Assembly: GCF_013911645.1 (NCBI RefSeq) | Contig: NZ_JACESV010000007.1 | Span: 1-64,000, forward strand | Origin: Allomuricauda sp. | GTDB taxonomy: Bacteria > Bacteroidota > Bacteroidia > Flavobacteriales > Flavobacteriaceae | Reading direction: 5' to 3' | DNA: 64,000 nucleotides | Shown here: positions 43,343 to 52,399 of the stretch, piece by piece | Position numbering within the stretch: position 1 is the stretch's first letter | Layout of the letters: each line of letters begins with the position of its first letter | Position numbers and translations under genes: made by a program | The notes under the pieces: generated by a model | The model's input: only the letters and a program-made list of their open reading frames with translations | Databases searched by the model: none | What the model was told of the DNA's origin: nothing

Positions 43343-44989
43343 ATGGATAAAACTCTTTTGTACATCACATTATGTATTCCAAGCAATGCAATTTTAGCAT
43401 CCACATCCGAAAAAGGTCTGGACGAAAAAATAAATGAAGCCTTTATGCCCTTTGCTGTATGGTGGGAAAACCTGATTTTGGCAGAAATCCCCATTTTCGG
43501 GCATGGCATTCCAATAATCCTTATCATTCTGATATTGGGGGCTCTGTTCTTCACTCTCTACTTTGGATTTGTCAACATCCGTCATTTTCCAACAGCCATA
43601 CAAGTGGTCCGTGGAAAATATGATGAATTTGAAAAGACAGCCCCCAAACCAAAACCACAGGTTTATGAAGTTGATGGTGACTTGGTGGATACCATTAAAG
43701 ATGAAGGACACTCGGGAGAGGTAAACCACTTTCAGGCCTTGGCCACCGCAGTATCAGGTACTGTAGGTCTGGGCAATATAGCCATGGTTGCCGTGGCCAT
43801 TTCCTTTGGAGGGCCCGGAGCCACTTTTTGGATGATTTTGGCCGGGCTGCTTGGCATGTCCACTAAGTTTGTGGAATGCACCCTTGGGGTAAAGTATCGA
43901 GATATTGATACTGATGGAAACGTATATGGTGGTCCCATGTATTATTTGTCCAAAGGGGTAAAAGAGCGAGGGTTTTCCCGCTTGGGCAAATTTTTGGCCG
44001 CCGTTTTTGCCATACTCTGCGTGGGGGCTTCCTTTGGTGGTGGAAACGCTTTTCAAAGCAACCAGGCCGCCGCCCAGATTATAGAACGTTTTGGTTTGAC
44101 TGGTGATGCTACGGGGAGCATCATTGGCCTTGTTTTTGCAATTTTGGCGGGAATTGTAATCATTGGTGGAATCAAACGCATAGCCAAGGTTACGGAAAAA
44201 GTGGTTCCCTTTATGGCCATACTATATGTGGGTGCTGCACTGTTCATCATAATTTCCAAAATAGAATGGGTCGATGATGCCTTTGCCCTCATCATAAAAG
44301 AAGCTTTCACACCCGAAGCAACAATTTCAGGTGGATTTGTAGGGGTTATGATCCAGGGGTTTAGAAGAGCTGCCTTTTCCAATGAAGCGGGCGCAGGCTC
44401 TGCCGCCATAGCCCACTCGGCCGTGAATACCTCGTTCCCAGCGTCGGAAGGACTGGTTGGCCTGTTGGAACCTTTTATTGACACCGTTTTGGTGTGTACC
44501 ATGACAGCCGTTGTCATCATCCTCTTTAACATGGACGGTGTTTTTGTATATGGCAATGTAGTAGAGGGCCAAGCCTTAATGACTGATGGAAGTCGATTGG
44601 GCGGGGTCAACATTACATCCCTGGCTTTCGAAAATTCCATTAACGGTTCTTCCTGGATCCTAATGGCCGCTGTATGCCTGTTTGCCTTCAGTACCATACT
44701 ATCTTGGTCCTATTATGGGCTACAGGCCTGGAAATACCTTTTCGGAAGGGGAAAAATGGTTGACTTAACCTATAAAATCATATTCCTCTTGTTTACAGTG
44801 CTGGGTGCTGCGATAACCCTGGATGCAGTGATAAAGTTTTCAGATGCCATGATATTGGCCCTGGTATTCCCAAACATGATCGGTTTGCTCATCTTGTTCC
44901 CCTATGTAAAAAAAGAATTCAAAGGCTATATGCATTTGATTGCCAAAAAATCAGCATTTAAAAAAGATAATGGCAAGAAACACCTATAA
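43343..44989 (+). CDS. Alanine/glycine:cation symporter family protein (AGCS)
   Basis: A 548-residue inner-membrane symporter importing alanine or glycine with Na+. The AGCS signature region is present: FQALATAVSGTVGLGNIAMV, VYGGPMYYLSKGV and RAAFSNEAGAGSAAIAHSA, with about ten or eleven membrane segments. The N-terminus carries an extra hydrophobic segment (LLYITLCIPSNAILAS) and an insert between the first helices (KPKPQVYEVDGDLVD), as often seen in flavobacterial members. It is probably monocistronic. The exact substrate cannot be read from the sequence. Confidence 0.92.
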   Translation: MDKTLLYITLCIPSNAILASTSEKGLDEKINEAFMPFAVWWENLILAEIPIFGHGIPIILIILILGALFFTLYFGFVNIRHFPTAIQVVRGKYDEFEKTAPKPKPQVYEVDGDLVDTIKDEGHSGEVNHFQALATAVSGTVGLGNIAMVAVAISFGGPGATFWMILAGLLGMSTKFVECTLGVKYRDIDTDGNVYGGPMYYLSKGVKERGFSRLGKFLAAVFAILCVGASFGGGNAFQSNQAAAQIIERFGLTGDATGSIIGLVFAILAGIVIIGGIKRIAKVTEKVVPFMAILYVGAALFIIISKIEWVDDAFALIIKEAFTPEATISGGFVGVMIQGFRRAAFSNEAGAGSAAIAHSAVNTSFPASEGLVGLLEPFIDTVLVCTMTAVVIILFNMDGVFVYGNVVEGQALMTDGSRLGGVNITSLAFENSINGSSWILMAAVCLFAFSTILSWSYYGLQAWKYLFGRGKMVDLTYKIIFLLFTVLGAAITLDAVIKFSDAMILALVFPNMIGLLILFPYVKKEFKGYMHLIAKKSAFKKDNGKKHL

Positions 44990-45136
44990 GAGTTTTTTTC
45001 CAAGGGAAAATCCTGTCTGCCTTTAGGAATATATCAAGAACAAGGACTTTGACGTTGAACTCTGCAATCCTTTATAACTTTTTGAGGGTTAGTGCAAATT
45101 TTATGATAAAAATCTAGGATGGCATCTATTTAATCG

Positions 45137-45158
45137 TAAATTTGTTTAATCTTTAAAC
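45137..45158 (+). promoter_or_regulatory. Promoter with overlapping palindrome upstream of the MerR-crt operon
   Basis: TAAATTTG (45137-45144) matches the Bacteroidota -10 consensus. Its last base begins the inverted repeat GTTTAA-TCT-TTAAAC (45144-45158), which ends 7 bases before the regulator's start codon. A regulator bound there would block transcription initiation, so this is a good candidate for autoregulation by the downstream MerR-type protein. No matching -33 TTG was found. Confidence 0.45.
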
Positions 45159-45165
45159 GTAAAAG

Positions 45166-46065
45166 ATGAACAGTGTAAAAACTTCTTTTAGTATTCGGGA
45201 TATGGAGAACCTTTCGGGCATAAAAGCCCACACCATCCGAATTTGGGAAAAGAGATATAATTTATTCCGTCCTGAAAGAACGAACACAAATATCCGGACA
45301 TACAACATTACCAGTCTACAAAAGTTATTGAACGTTACCCTACTTTATAACAATGGGTACAAAATTTCCAAAATCGCCAAGTTAGGGGATGAAAAAATAC
45401 CGGCATTGGTCAATGAGATTGTTTCGCAAAAAAGTGAAAAGAACCACATACTCAATTCATTGAAACTATCGATGCTCAATTTTGACCAATCACTTTTTTT
45501 GAAGACCTACAATGGGCTCATGGAGGAGAAATCGTTTACCCAAATCTTTAACGAGGTCTTTATCCCCCTGTTGAACGAACTTGGATTGTTGTGGCAAACC
45601 AACACCATAAGTCCGGCCCACGAGCATTTTATATCCAACTTGATCAAACAAAAAATATATATCCATACCGAGAAGCTTCAATTTGAAACTCCCGCAAAAA
45701 AAGATGAAGTATACGTTCTTTTTCTTCCTGAAAACGAGATACACGAATTGGGGCTCTTGTACATTAATTACCAATTGGCCCTTAACGGCTACAAAACCAT
45801 ATATTTAGGACAGACCATGCCGGTGGAAAGTCTTGAGGATTTACTGAAATATTACGATAACATCAGGTTTATTTCCTACTTTACCGTAGCACCCACCAAA
45901 GATGACATTGATGATTATTTTAAACGATTCCGTAAGGTGTTAAAAAAATCGCCCGGTTCCAAACTTTACGTTTTGGGTCATCAGATACAAGAATTTGAGG
46001 ATGAGCAACCTTCGGGTCCCATCAAAATATTTAAATCCATTAATCAACTGATAGAATCGCTTTAA
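45166..46065 (+). CDS. MerR-family regulator with B12-binding domain (CarH/LitR-like)
   Basis: A 299-residue protein. The N-terminal MerR winged helix reads FSIRDMENLSGIKAHTIRIW then EKRYNLFRPERT. A four-helix-bundle domain contains Trp143 followed nine residues later by Glu153-His154 (WQTNTISPAHEH), the W-x9-EH signature of AdoCbl-based photoreceptors. The cobalamin-binding domain has E191-x-H193-x-x-G196 (EIHELG), the His expected to be the lower axial cobalt ligand. Proteins of this type repress carotenoid genes in the dark and let go of DNA when light breaks the Co-C bond. It starts the crt operon, 6 bases before crtI, so that function is very likely here too. Confidence 0.88.
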   Translation: MNSVKTSFSIRDMENLSGIKAHTIRIWEKRYNLFRPERTNTNIRTYNITSLQKLLNVTLLYNNGYKISKIAKLGDEKIPALVNEIVSQKSEKNHILNSLKLSMLNFDQSLFLKTYNGLMEEKSFTQIFNEVFIPLLNELGLLWQTNTISPAHEHFISNLIKQKIYIHTEKLQFETPAKKDEVYVLFLPENEIHELGLLYINYQLALNGYKTIYLGQTMPVESLEDLLKYYDNIRFISYFTVAPTKDDIDDYFKRFRKVLKKSPGSKLYVLGHQIQEFEDEQPSGPIKIFKSINQLIESL

Positions 46066-46071
46066 GTCCAA

Positions 46072-47532
46072 ATGGAAAAAGTAATTGTCATCGGTTCTGG
46101 TTTTTCTTCCCTATCCGCCTCATGTTATTTGGCAAAAGAAGGATTTGAGGTGGAACTATTCGAAAAAAATGATACCGTGGGCGGCAGGGCAAGACAATTG
46201 GTCAAAGATGGTTTTACCTTTGATATTGGCCCAAGCTGGTATTGGATGCCCGATATTTTTGATAAATTTTTTGCTGACTTCAACAAAAAGACCTCGGACT
46301 ATTACCAGTTGGACAAGCTAAACCCCGCCTATAAAATTTTCTTCGAAGACGACGTGATCACCATAGGTGACTGTATGGATAAAATATGCAGCGAGTTCGA
46401 ACGCATTGAATCGGGAAGCAGCGTACATTTGAAACAATTTATAGCCGAAGCCCAAGAAAATTATAATATCGCTATCAACAAGGTGGTGTTGAGGCCAGGT
46501 CTTTCCCCTTTAGAACTTGTAACCAAAGAAACCGTTTTAAAGGTTGACCAGTTTTTTAAAACCATAAGTCAACAGGTGCGTAAACGCTTCAAAAATCCAA
46601 AGTTGGTATCCACTTTGGAGTTTCCCGTACTTTTCTTGGGAGCCAAACCCAGCAAAACCCCATCCTTCTACAATTTTATGAATTTTGCCGACTTTGGTTT
46701 GGGCACATGGCATCCAAAAGGTGGTATGTACGAAATCATCAAGGCCATGCAAAGTCTGGCAGAAGAATTGGGCGTAACCATACATACCAATAGCCCCGCA
46801 ACACATATTCTAGTATCCGATGGAGAGGTCTTGGGCATCAGGAGCAAAGGGGAAAATCATCTTGGTGATTATGTGGTGAGCGGTGCCGACTATCATCATT
46901 CCGAAACTTTATTGGATAAAAAATACCGACAATATTCCGAAGAATACTGGAACAAAAAAACTTATGCCCCTTCCTCTCTGCTGTTCTATATAGGTTTTGA
47001 CAAGAAATTGGAAAATATTGAACATCACAATTTGTTTTTTGACACCGACTTTGAAAAACATGCCCAAGAAATCTATGATAATCCCCAATGGCCCAGCAAT
47101 CCGTTGTTCTATGCCAACTTTCCGTCGGTAACCGATGCCACAATGGCGCCAAATGGTAAAGAAACAGGTTTTTTCTTGGTGCCCATTGCCCCTGGATTGG
47201 AAGATACACCACAAGTACGTGACCAATATTTTGATATTGTAATGGACCGATTTGAAAATTTAACCAAGCAAACTGTAAAAAAATCAGTAATTTTTAAGGA
47301 AAGTTTCTGTGTAAACGATTTTGTGGAGCAGTACAATTCCTATAAAGGTAATGCCTATGGCTTGGCAAACACGTTGCGCCAAACCGCTTTTTTACGACCT
47401 AACCTCAAAAGTAGCAAAGTAAAAAAATTGTTCTTTACCGGTCAGTTGACCGTTCCCGGCCCAGGGGTACCACCATCCCTGATCTCCGGAAAATTGGTGG
47501 CTGATTTAATCATTAAGGAAGTAAAAAGATGA
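46072..47532 (+). CDS. crtI: Phytoene desaturase
   Basis: Desaturates phytoene stepwise to lycopene. The 486-residue flavoprotein has the N-terminal FAD site VIVIGSGFSSLSASCYLAKE, the conserved TVGGRARQLVKDGFTFDIGP, and the C-terminal CrtI signature FFTGQLTVPGPGVPPSLISG. It lies 6 bases after the regulator stop and overlaps crtB by ATGA, showing translational coupling. Length and motifs agree with CrtI rather than the related CrtD or CrtO enzymes, although those share the fold. Confidence 0.95.
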   Translation: MEKVIVIGSGFSSLSASCYLAKEGFEVELFEKNDTVGGRARQLVKDGFTFDIGPSWYWMPDIFDKFFADFNKKTSDYYQLDKLNPAYKIFFEDDVITIGDCMDKICSEFERIESGSSVHLKQFIAEAQENYNIAINKVVLRPGLSPLELVTKETVLKVDQFFKTISQQVRKRFKNPKLVSTLEFPVLFLGAKPSKTPSFYNFMNFADFGLGTWHPKGGMYEIIKAMQSLAEELGVTIHTNSPATHILVSDGEVLGIRSKGENHLGDYVVSGADYHHSETLLDKKYRQYSEEYWNKKTYAPSSLLFYIGFDKKLENIEHHNLFFDTDFEKHAQEIYDNPQWPSNPLFYANFPSVTDATMAPNGKETGFFLVPIAPGLEDTPQVRDQYFDIVMDRFENLTKQTVKKSVIFKESFCVNDFVEQYNSYKGNAYGLANTLRQTAFLRPNLKSSKVKKLFFTGQLTVPGPGVPPSLISGKLVADLIIKEVKR

Positions 47533-48371
47533 AAACTATTTTTGACGAAGTATCCTACAACTGCAGCAAGGTCGTGACCCAGTCTTACAGCACCTCTTTT
47601 TCGTTGGCCACCAAAATGTTGGCACCGTCCATCCGTTCCGATATATACAATATTTACGGTTTTGTACGTTTTGCCGACGAAATTGTGGATACCTTTCACT
47701 ATTACGACAAGGCCAAATTGTTCAATGCCTTTGAAAAAGACATGGAACGGGCCATTGATGACAAAATTAGTTTGAACCCTATTTTGAATTCCTTTCAGCA
47801 TACCTATCACAAGTATGACATTCCGCATCATTTAGTAGCGTCGTTTATGAAAAGTATGCGCATGGACCTTACCAAGAAAAACTATGAGACTTTTGATGAA
47901 TACCGTGAGTATATTTATGGTTCTGCCGATGTTGTTGGTTTGATGTGCCTTTGTGTATTTGTAAAAGGGGACAAGGAAAAGTATGAAAAATTGAAAGAAT
48001 CGGCCATGGCTTTGGGTTCCGCTTTTCAAAAAGTGAACTTTTTACGTGATCTAAAAGCTGATTACGAGCATTTGAACCGGGCCTATTTTCCGAACACCAA
48101 CTTGATGGAACTGGACGAGGAGTCCAAAAAGCGTATCGTAAACGAGATCAAGGCCGATTTTGCGCTTGGGTACTCAGGAATTGTACAGTTGCCCGAACAA
48201 GCCAAGTTTGGAGTTTATACCGCATATAGATATTATAAAAAACTGCTCCAAAAATTGCAGGGCACACCTCCGCTGGAGATCAAAAACACTAGGATCCGTG
48301 TCCCCAATTATCAAAAATTTGGGCTGTTGGCACAATCGTATGTAAATTATAAATTACAATTGGTACAATGA
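47529..48371 (+). CDS. crtB: Phytoene synthase
   Basis: Condenses two geranylgeranyl diphosphates to phytoene. The 280-residue trans-isoprenyl diphosphate synthase carries the first aspartate-rich motif in FVRFADEIVD and the second in FLRDLKADYEHLNRAYFP, plus the conserved YGSADVVGLMCL. It overlaps crtI by four bases upstream and crtZ by four bases downstream, so crtI-crtB-crtZ are made as one coupled unit. Confidence 0.95.
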   Translation: MKTIFDEVSYNCSKVVTQSYSTSFSLATKMLAPSIRSDIYNIYGFVRFADEIVDTFHYYDKAKLFNAFEKDMERAIDDKISLNPILNSFQHTYHKYDIPHHLVASFMKSMRMDLTKKNYETFDEYREYIYGSADVVGLMCLCVFVKGDKEKYEKLKESAMALGSAFQKVNFLRDLKADYEHLNRAYFPNTNLMELDEESKKRIVNEIKADFALGYSGIVQLPEQAKFGVYTAYRYYKKLLQKLQGTPPLEIKNTRIRVPNYQKFGLLAQSYVNYKLQLVQ

Positions 48372-48820
48372 AAGTAGCACTTTGGATATTGATATTTTTG
48401 GCAACTTTTTGCTTTATGGAGTTTATGGCATGGTTTACCCATAAATACGTAATGCATGGTTTTCTATGGAGCCTGCATAAGGACCACCATAAAAAAGATC
48501 ATGATTCCTGGTTTGAGCGGAATGATGCTTTCTTTATTTTTTACGCCGTCGTTAGCATGACGTTGTTTTACTTGGGCAGTTACACCTCGTTTTGGTATGG
48601 ATGGCCGTTAGGATTTGGCATTTTGGCCTATGGCATTGCTTATTTTACAGTTCACGATATATTTATTCACCAACGCTTTAAAATATTTAGGAATGCCAAC
48701 AATTGGTATGCGCGAGGAGTACGTAGGGCGCACAAAATCCATCATAAACATTTGGGTAAAGAAGATGGGGAATGCTTTGGAATGTTGGTCGTCCCTTTCA
48801 AATATTTTAAGAAGAAATAA
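48368..48820 (+). CDS. crtZ: Beta-carotene 3-hydroxylase
   Basis: Hydroxylates beta-carotene to zeaxanthin, an integral-membrane non-haem di-iron enzyme. The 150-residue length is typical of CrtZ. The His clusters are THKYVMHGFLWSLHKDHHKKDH, split as HKYVMH and HKDHH, and HDIFIHQRF, RRAHKIHHKHLG near the end. Two or three hydrophobic segments are present. It is the last gene of the crt operon; the convergent TlpA gene ends three bases away. A lycopene cyclase, needed before this step, is not in the window. Confidence 0.93.
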   Translation: MKVALWILIFLATFCFMEFMAWFTHKYVMHGFLWSLHKDHHKKDHDSWFERNDAFFIFYAVVSMTLFYLGSYTSFWYGWPLGFGILAYGIAYFTVHDIFIHQRFKIFRNANNWYARGVRRAHKIHHKHLGKEDGECFGMLVVPFKYFKKK

Positions 48821-48823
48821 TAG

Positions 48824-49390
48824 CTATTCGGAAATCAGCTCGTCCAACAGGCTACGGGTCTTGTCGGAATTCCAATTGGCGGCCCCCGTTTTATCCACTA
48901 CTACATTGCCCTTTTTATCAATAATATAGGTTACGGGAATACTACTACTTTCCAACTCCTTTGGTGTGGCCGATGCTTGAAAATATACAGGTAAATCATA
49001 CCCTTTTTTCTTTAGAAATGCCTCAACTTTTTGTTTTTCATCATTGGCAACAAAGGCAAAAGTGACTTTATCTCCATAATCTTCGTAGAGCTCCACAAAA
49101 CCCGGTAGTTCGGCCACACAAGGGGGACACCAAGTTGCCCAAACGTTCACCAAAATAACTTCCCCTTGTTTTGATTGGAGGTTGGTTGATTTACCCTTTA
49201 GATCAACAAGGTTCCAGTTATAGTTTTTCAACCTAGTTTGTTCATCCTTGTCAACTGTGCTTGGACTGATTACTGTGGCAACGATTTTATTGACCCATAC
49301 CCGTGGATAGAAGCCCAAAGGGGTAAAAAGTATGAGCACTATGGCCAAAATCCATATAGCGTTGCCGATCTGTTCCTTGGTGATTTTCAT
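48824..49390 (-). CDS. TlpA-like membrane-anchored thiol-disulfide oxidoreductase
   Basis: A 188-residue protein with one N-terminal membrane anchor (IWILAIVLILFTPLGFYPRVW) and a periplasmic thioredoxin-fold domain with an intact redox motif in VNVWATWCPPCVAELPGF and cis-Pro in SSIPVTYIIDKKG. It reduces or exchanges disulfides of exported proteins, in the manner of TlpA/ResA. It overlaps the upstream paralogue by ATGA. The paralogue has lost both redox cysteines, so this member keeps the chemistry. Confidence 0.9.
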   Translation of the reverse strand: MKITKEQIGNAIWILAIVLILFTPLGFYPRVWVNKIVATVISPSTVDKDEQTRLKNYNWNLVDLKGKSTNLQSKQGEVILVNVWATWCPPCVAELPGFVELYEDYGDKVTFAFVANDEKQKVEAFLKKKGYDLPVYFQASATPKELESSSIPVTYIIDKKGNVVVDKTGAANWNSDKTRSLLDELISE

Positions 49391-49947
49391 TCTGCGATTA
49401 ACCGTTCTATTAATTTATAAACTTTATTGGTGCTCCAATCCGAAATTCCTTCTTCGTGAATCACAATGCTTCCTGATTTATCGATCAAATAGGAAGAAGG
49501 TACCTCGCTGGGATCAATGGGCATTTTTTCACCTATGATCAAATAGGTTACCGGAAATGTAAATTCGTGCTCTTCCATAAAAGCCTCAACAGGTGCTCTC
49601 TCCTCATTTGTGATGATGTAGAAATCAACTTCACCTTTATATTTGTCGTACAATTCCTGAATACTTGCAAGCTCTGCTTCCGATGGCAATCGCCATGAAG
49701 CCCATAAGTTGATGAAAATTACCTTTCCTTTGGATTTTTCAAAGTTGAAAAAGTTCCATTCTGCATCTTTTAGCTTCCAATCGTAATCGGTGATTTTTTG
49801 TTGCTCGCCCTTATCTATGATCTCAGGAGAAAATGCAAACGCCCTGTTCAACCAAATTTTCCCGTAGTAACCGATCGGGGTCACAAAAAACGATAGGATA
49901 AAAAGAATCAATACAACATTGAGAATGGTCTTTTTATTGATCTTCAT
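49387..49947 (-). CDS. TlpA-like paralogue lacking the CxxC motif
   Basis: A 186-residue protein built like its downstream neighbour: one N-terminal membrane segment (VVLILFILSFFVTPIGYYGK), then a thioredoxin-like domain (VIFINLWASWRLPSEAELAS, SEVPSSYLIDKSG). Where the neighbour has WCPPC, this one has WRLPS, so both active-site cysteines are missing and ordinary thiol-disulfide exchange is impossible. It may be a binding or chaperone partner of the active paralogue, or be decaying. No stop or frameshift is seen, and it keeps full length, which speaks for a kept role. Confidence 0.85.
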   Translation of the reverse strand: MKINKKTILNVVLILFILSFFVTPIGYYGKIWLNRAFAFSPEIIDKGEQQKITDYDWKLKDAEWNFFNFEKSKGKVIFINLWASWRLPSEAELASIQELYDKYKGEVDFYIITNEERAPVEAFMEEHEFTFPVTYLIIGEKMPIDPSEVPSSYLIDKSGSIVIHEEGISDWSTNKVYKLIERLIAE

Positions 49948-49965
49948 TGAAAATTATTTATCAAA

Positions 49966-50007
49966 AATTAAAAACTCCTGACATCTTTTACAACATCAGG
50001 AGTTTTT
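49966..50007 (-). terminator. Terminator after aconitase
   Basis: On the minus strand CTCCTGA / TCAGGAG forms a stem with a 14-base loop, running into TTTTTAATTTTTG. It starts 21 bases after the aconitase stop. The reverse direction also has a T run (GTTTTT), so it may serve both ways. Confidence 0.8.
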
Positions 50008-50027
50008 ACAGATTATATTAGATACAA

Positions 50028-52295
50028 TTAAGCATTCTGCTTCTTGATCAAGTTCAAGGCCGAACCTTCGTTGAACCACTTGATTTGCGCATCGTTGTAC
50101 GAATGGTTTGTTACGATGGTATCCTTACTTCCATCGGCGTGCACTACTTCGATGGTCAAAGGTTTGTCCGGAGCAAACTCTGCTGCATCCACAATGTTGA
50201 ACGTATCGTCTTCCTGAATCAAATCGTAATCGTCCTCATTGGCAAAGGTCAAGGCCAACATACCTTGTTTCTTAAGGTTGGTCTCGTGGATCCTTGCAAA
50301 GGATTTTACCAATACAACGGCAACACCCAAGTGCCTTGGTTGCATGGCCGCATGCTCCCTTGATGAACCTTCACCGTAGTTGTGGTCTCCCACAACAACC
50401 GTCATGATTCCTTTTTTCTTGTATTCACGCTGCGTATCTGGAACACCTCCGTATTCACCGGTCAACTGGTTTTTTACAAAGTTGGTCTTTTGGTTGAATG
50501 CATTTACAGCACCAATCAAAGTATTATTGGCAATATTGTCCAAATGCCCTCTGAAACGCAACCATGGTCCTGCCATGGAAATATGGTCAGTAGTACATTT
50601 TCCAAAGGCCTTTATCAACAATTTCATACCCTGAAGATCGCTTGCTTTGATGGGCACAAATGGCTCCAACAATTGCAAACGCTCAGAATCCGAAGCCACT
50701 TTTACCTCTACTCCACTTCCATCTTCCAACGGGTCTTCATAACCGTTTTCCTTAACTTCAAAACCTTTTGGTGGCAATTCCCATCCTGTCGGTTCATCCA
50801 ACATTACTTCTTCGCCATCTTCGTTGATCAACTTATCCGTTAAGGGATTAAAATCCAAACGACCTGCAATAGCGATTGCAGCGGTCATTTCGGGCGAAGC
50901 TACGAAAGCGTGTGTATTGGGGTTTCCATCGGCGCGCTTTGCGAAGTTTCGGTTAAAGGAGTGAACGATGCTGTTCTTTGGTGCGTTCTTTGGATCTTTA
51001 TAACGGGCCCATTGACCTATACATGGTCCACAAGCGTTAGTAAAGATTTTGGCATCCAATTTTTCGAATATCTCAAGGATACCATCACGCTCCGTAGTAT
51101 ATCTTACTTGTTCCGAACCTGGGTTGATACCAAATTCAGCTTTTGTCTTCAATTTTTTATCCAAAGCCTGTTGTGCAATAGATGATGCTCTCGACAAATC
51201 TTCGTAGGAAGAGTTGGTACAAGAACCTATCAATCCCCACTCTACAGCCAAAGGCCAATCATTCTTTTCTGCTTTTTCCCTCATGGTACCTACTTCGGTT
51301 GCCAAATCCGGGGTAAATGGTCCGTTGAGCAAAGGCTTTAATTCAGAAAGGTTGATTTCGATTACTTGATCAAAATATTGTTCTGGATTGGCATAGACCT
51401 CTGGGTCAGCGGTCAAATGTTCTTTAACTTTATTGGCTTCATCTGCAACATCGGACCTGTCCGTAGCTCTTAAATAGCGCTCCATGGACTCGTCATAACC
51501 AAAGGTTGAGGTGGTTGCCCCAATTTCAGCACCCATGTTACAGATGGTTCCTTTACCAGTACAGGACATGGAAGTGGCTCCTGGGCCAAAATATTCAACA
51601 ATAGCTCCGGTTCCACCTTTTACGGTAAGAATTTCGGCCACTTTTAATATAACATCTTTAGGTGCTGTCCAGCCAGAAAGTTTTCCTGTTAATTTTACAC
51701 CGATCAACTTAGGAAATTTAAGCTCCCAAGCCATTCCCGCCATTACATCCACAGCATCGGCCCCACCAACTCCAATGGCCACCATTCCCAATCCACCGGC
51801 GTTTACCGTGTGGGAATCGGTTCCAATCATCATACCTCCGGGAAATGCATAATTTTCCAAGACAACTTGGTGAATAATACCTGCACCTGGCTTCCAAAAC
51901 CCAATTCCATATTTGTTCGATACAGACCCCAAGAAGTCAAAAACCTCTTTACTGGTTTCGTTGGCGTGCTTTAAATCCGTGGCTGCGCCATCCTTGGCTT
52001 GGATCAAGTGATCACAGTGAACTGTTGTAGGCACCGCTACTTTATCCTTGCCCGCCTGCATAAATTGAAGCAAGGCCATTTGCGCCGTTGCATCTTGACA
52101 AGCGATTCTATCGGGTGCAAAGTCAACGTAATCCTTGCCTCTTACAAATGCTTTTTCGGGTTTACCGTCCCAAAGGTGGGAGTATAAGATTTTTTCGGAA
52201 AGTGTAAGGGGCTTGCCCACCAATTCACGGGCTTTTTCCACACGTTCCCCTATGGAAGCGTAAACGCCCTTAATCATGTCTATATCAAATGCCAT
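50028..52295 (-). CDS. acn: Aconitate hydratase
   Basis: Interconverts citrate and isocitrate via cis-aconitate in the TCA cycle. The 755-residue protein is of the mitochondrial-type (shorter than AcnA, about 890). It shows the substrate loop [20 protein letters not shown], iron-sulfur ligand cysteines in [14 protein letters not shown] and [12 protein letters not shown], and the swivel-domain motif [20 protein letters not shown]. It appears to be a monocistronic unit with its own terminator. Confidence 0.95.
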   Translation of the reverse strand: MAFDIDMIKGVYASIGERVEKARELVGKPLTLSEKILYSHLWDGKPEKAFVRGKDYVDFAPDRIACQDATAQMALLQFMQAGKDKVAVPTTVHCDHLIQAKDGAATDLKHANETSKEVFDFLGSVSNKYGIGFWKPGAGIIHQVVLENYAFPGGMMIGTDSHTVNAGGLGMVAIGVGGADAVDVMAGMAWELKFPKLIGVKLTGKLSGWTAPKDVILKVAEILTVKGGTGAIVEYFGPGATSMSCTGKGTICNMGAEIGATTSTFGYDESMERYLRATDRSDVADEANKVKEHLTADPEVYANPEQYFDQVIEINLSELKPLLNGPFTPDLATEVGTMREKAEKNDWPLAVEWGLIGSCTNSSYEDLSRASSIAQQALDKKLKTKAEFGINPGSEQVRYTTERDGILEIFEKLDAKIFTNACGPCIGQWARYKDPKNAPKNSIVHSFNRNFAKRADGNPNTHAFVASPEMTAAIAIAGRLDFNPLTDKLINEDGEEVMLDEPTGWELPPKGFEVKENGYEDPLEDGSGVEVKVASDSERLQLLEPFVPIKASDLQGMKLLIKAFGKCTTDHISMAGPWLRFRGHLDNIANNTLIGAVNAFNQKTNFVKNQLTGEYGGVPDTQREYKKKGIMTVVVGDHNYGEGSSREHAAMQPRHLGVAVVLVKSFARIHETNLKKQGMLALTFANEDDYDLIQEDDTFNIVDAAEFAPDKPLTIEVVHADGSKDTIVTNHSYNDAQIKWFNEGSALNLIKKQNA

Positions 52296-52399
52296 TATAC
52301 AATTGAGTTTTTAAGATTTTCGTAATTCGGTAAATTTACTAAAATGAGAAGTAATTTGGAATTAGAATCGCACTAAATAAGTGTTGACTTTCTTATTTT

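Noticed and set aside
44053-44697. 214-residue minus-strand ORF
   Set aside because: Antisense of the AGCS symporter gene, whose membrane segments and signature motifs are clear.
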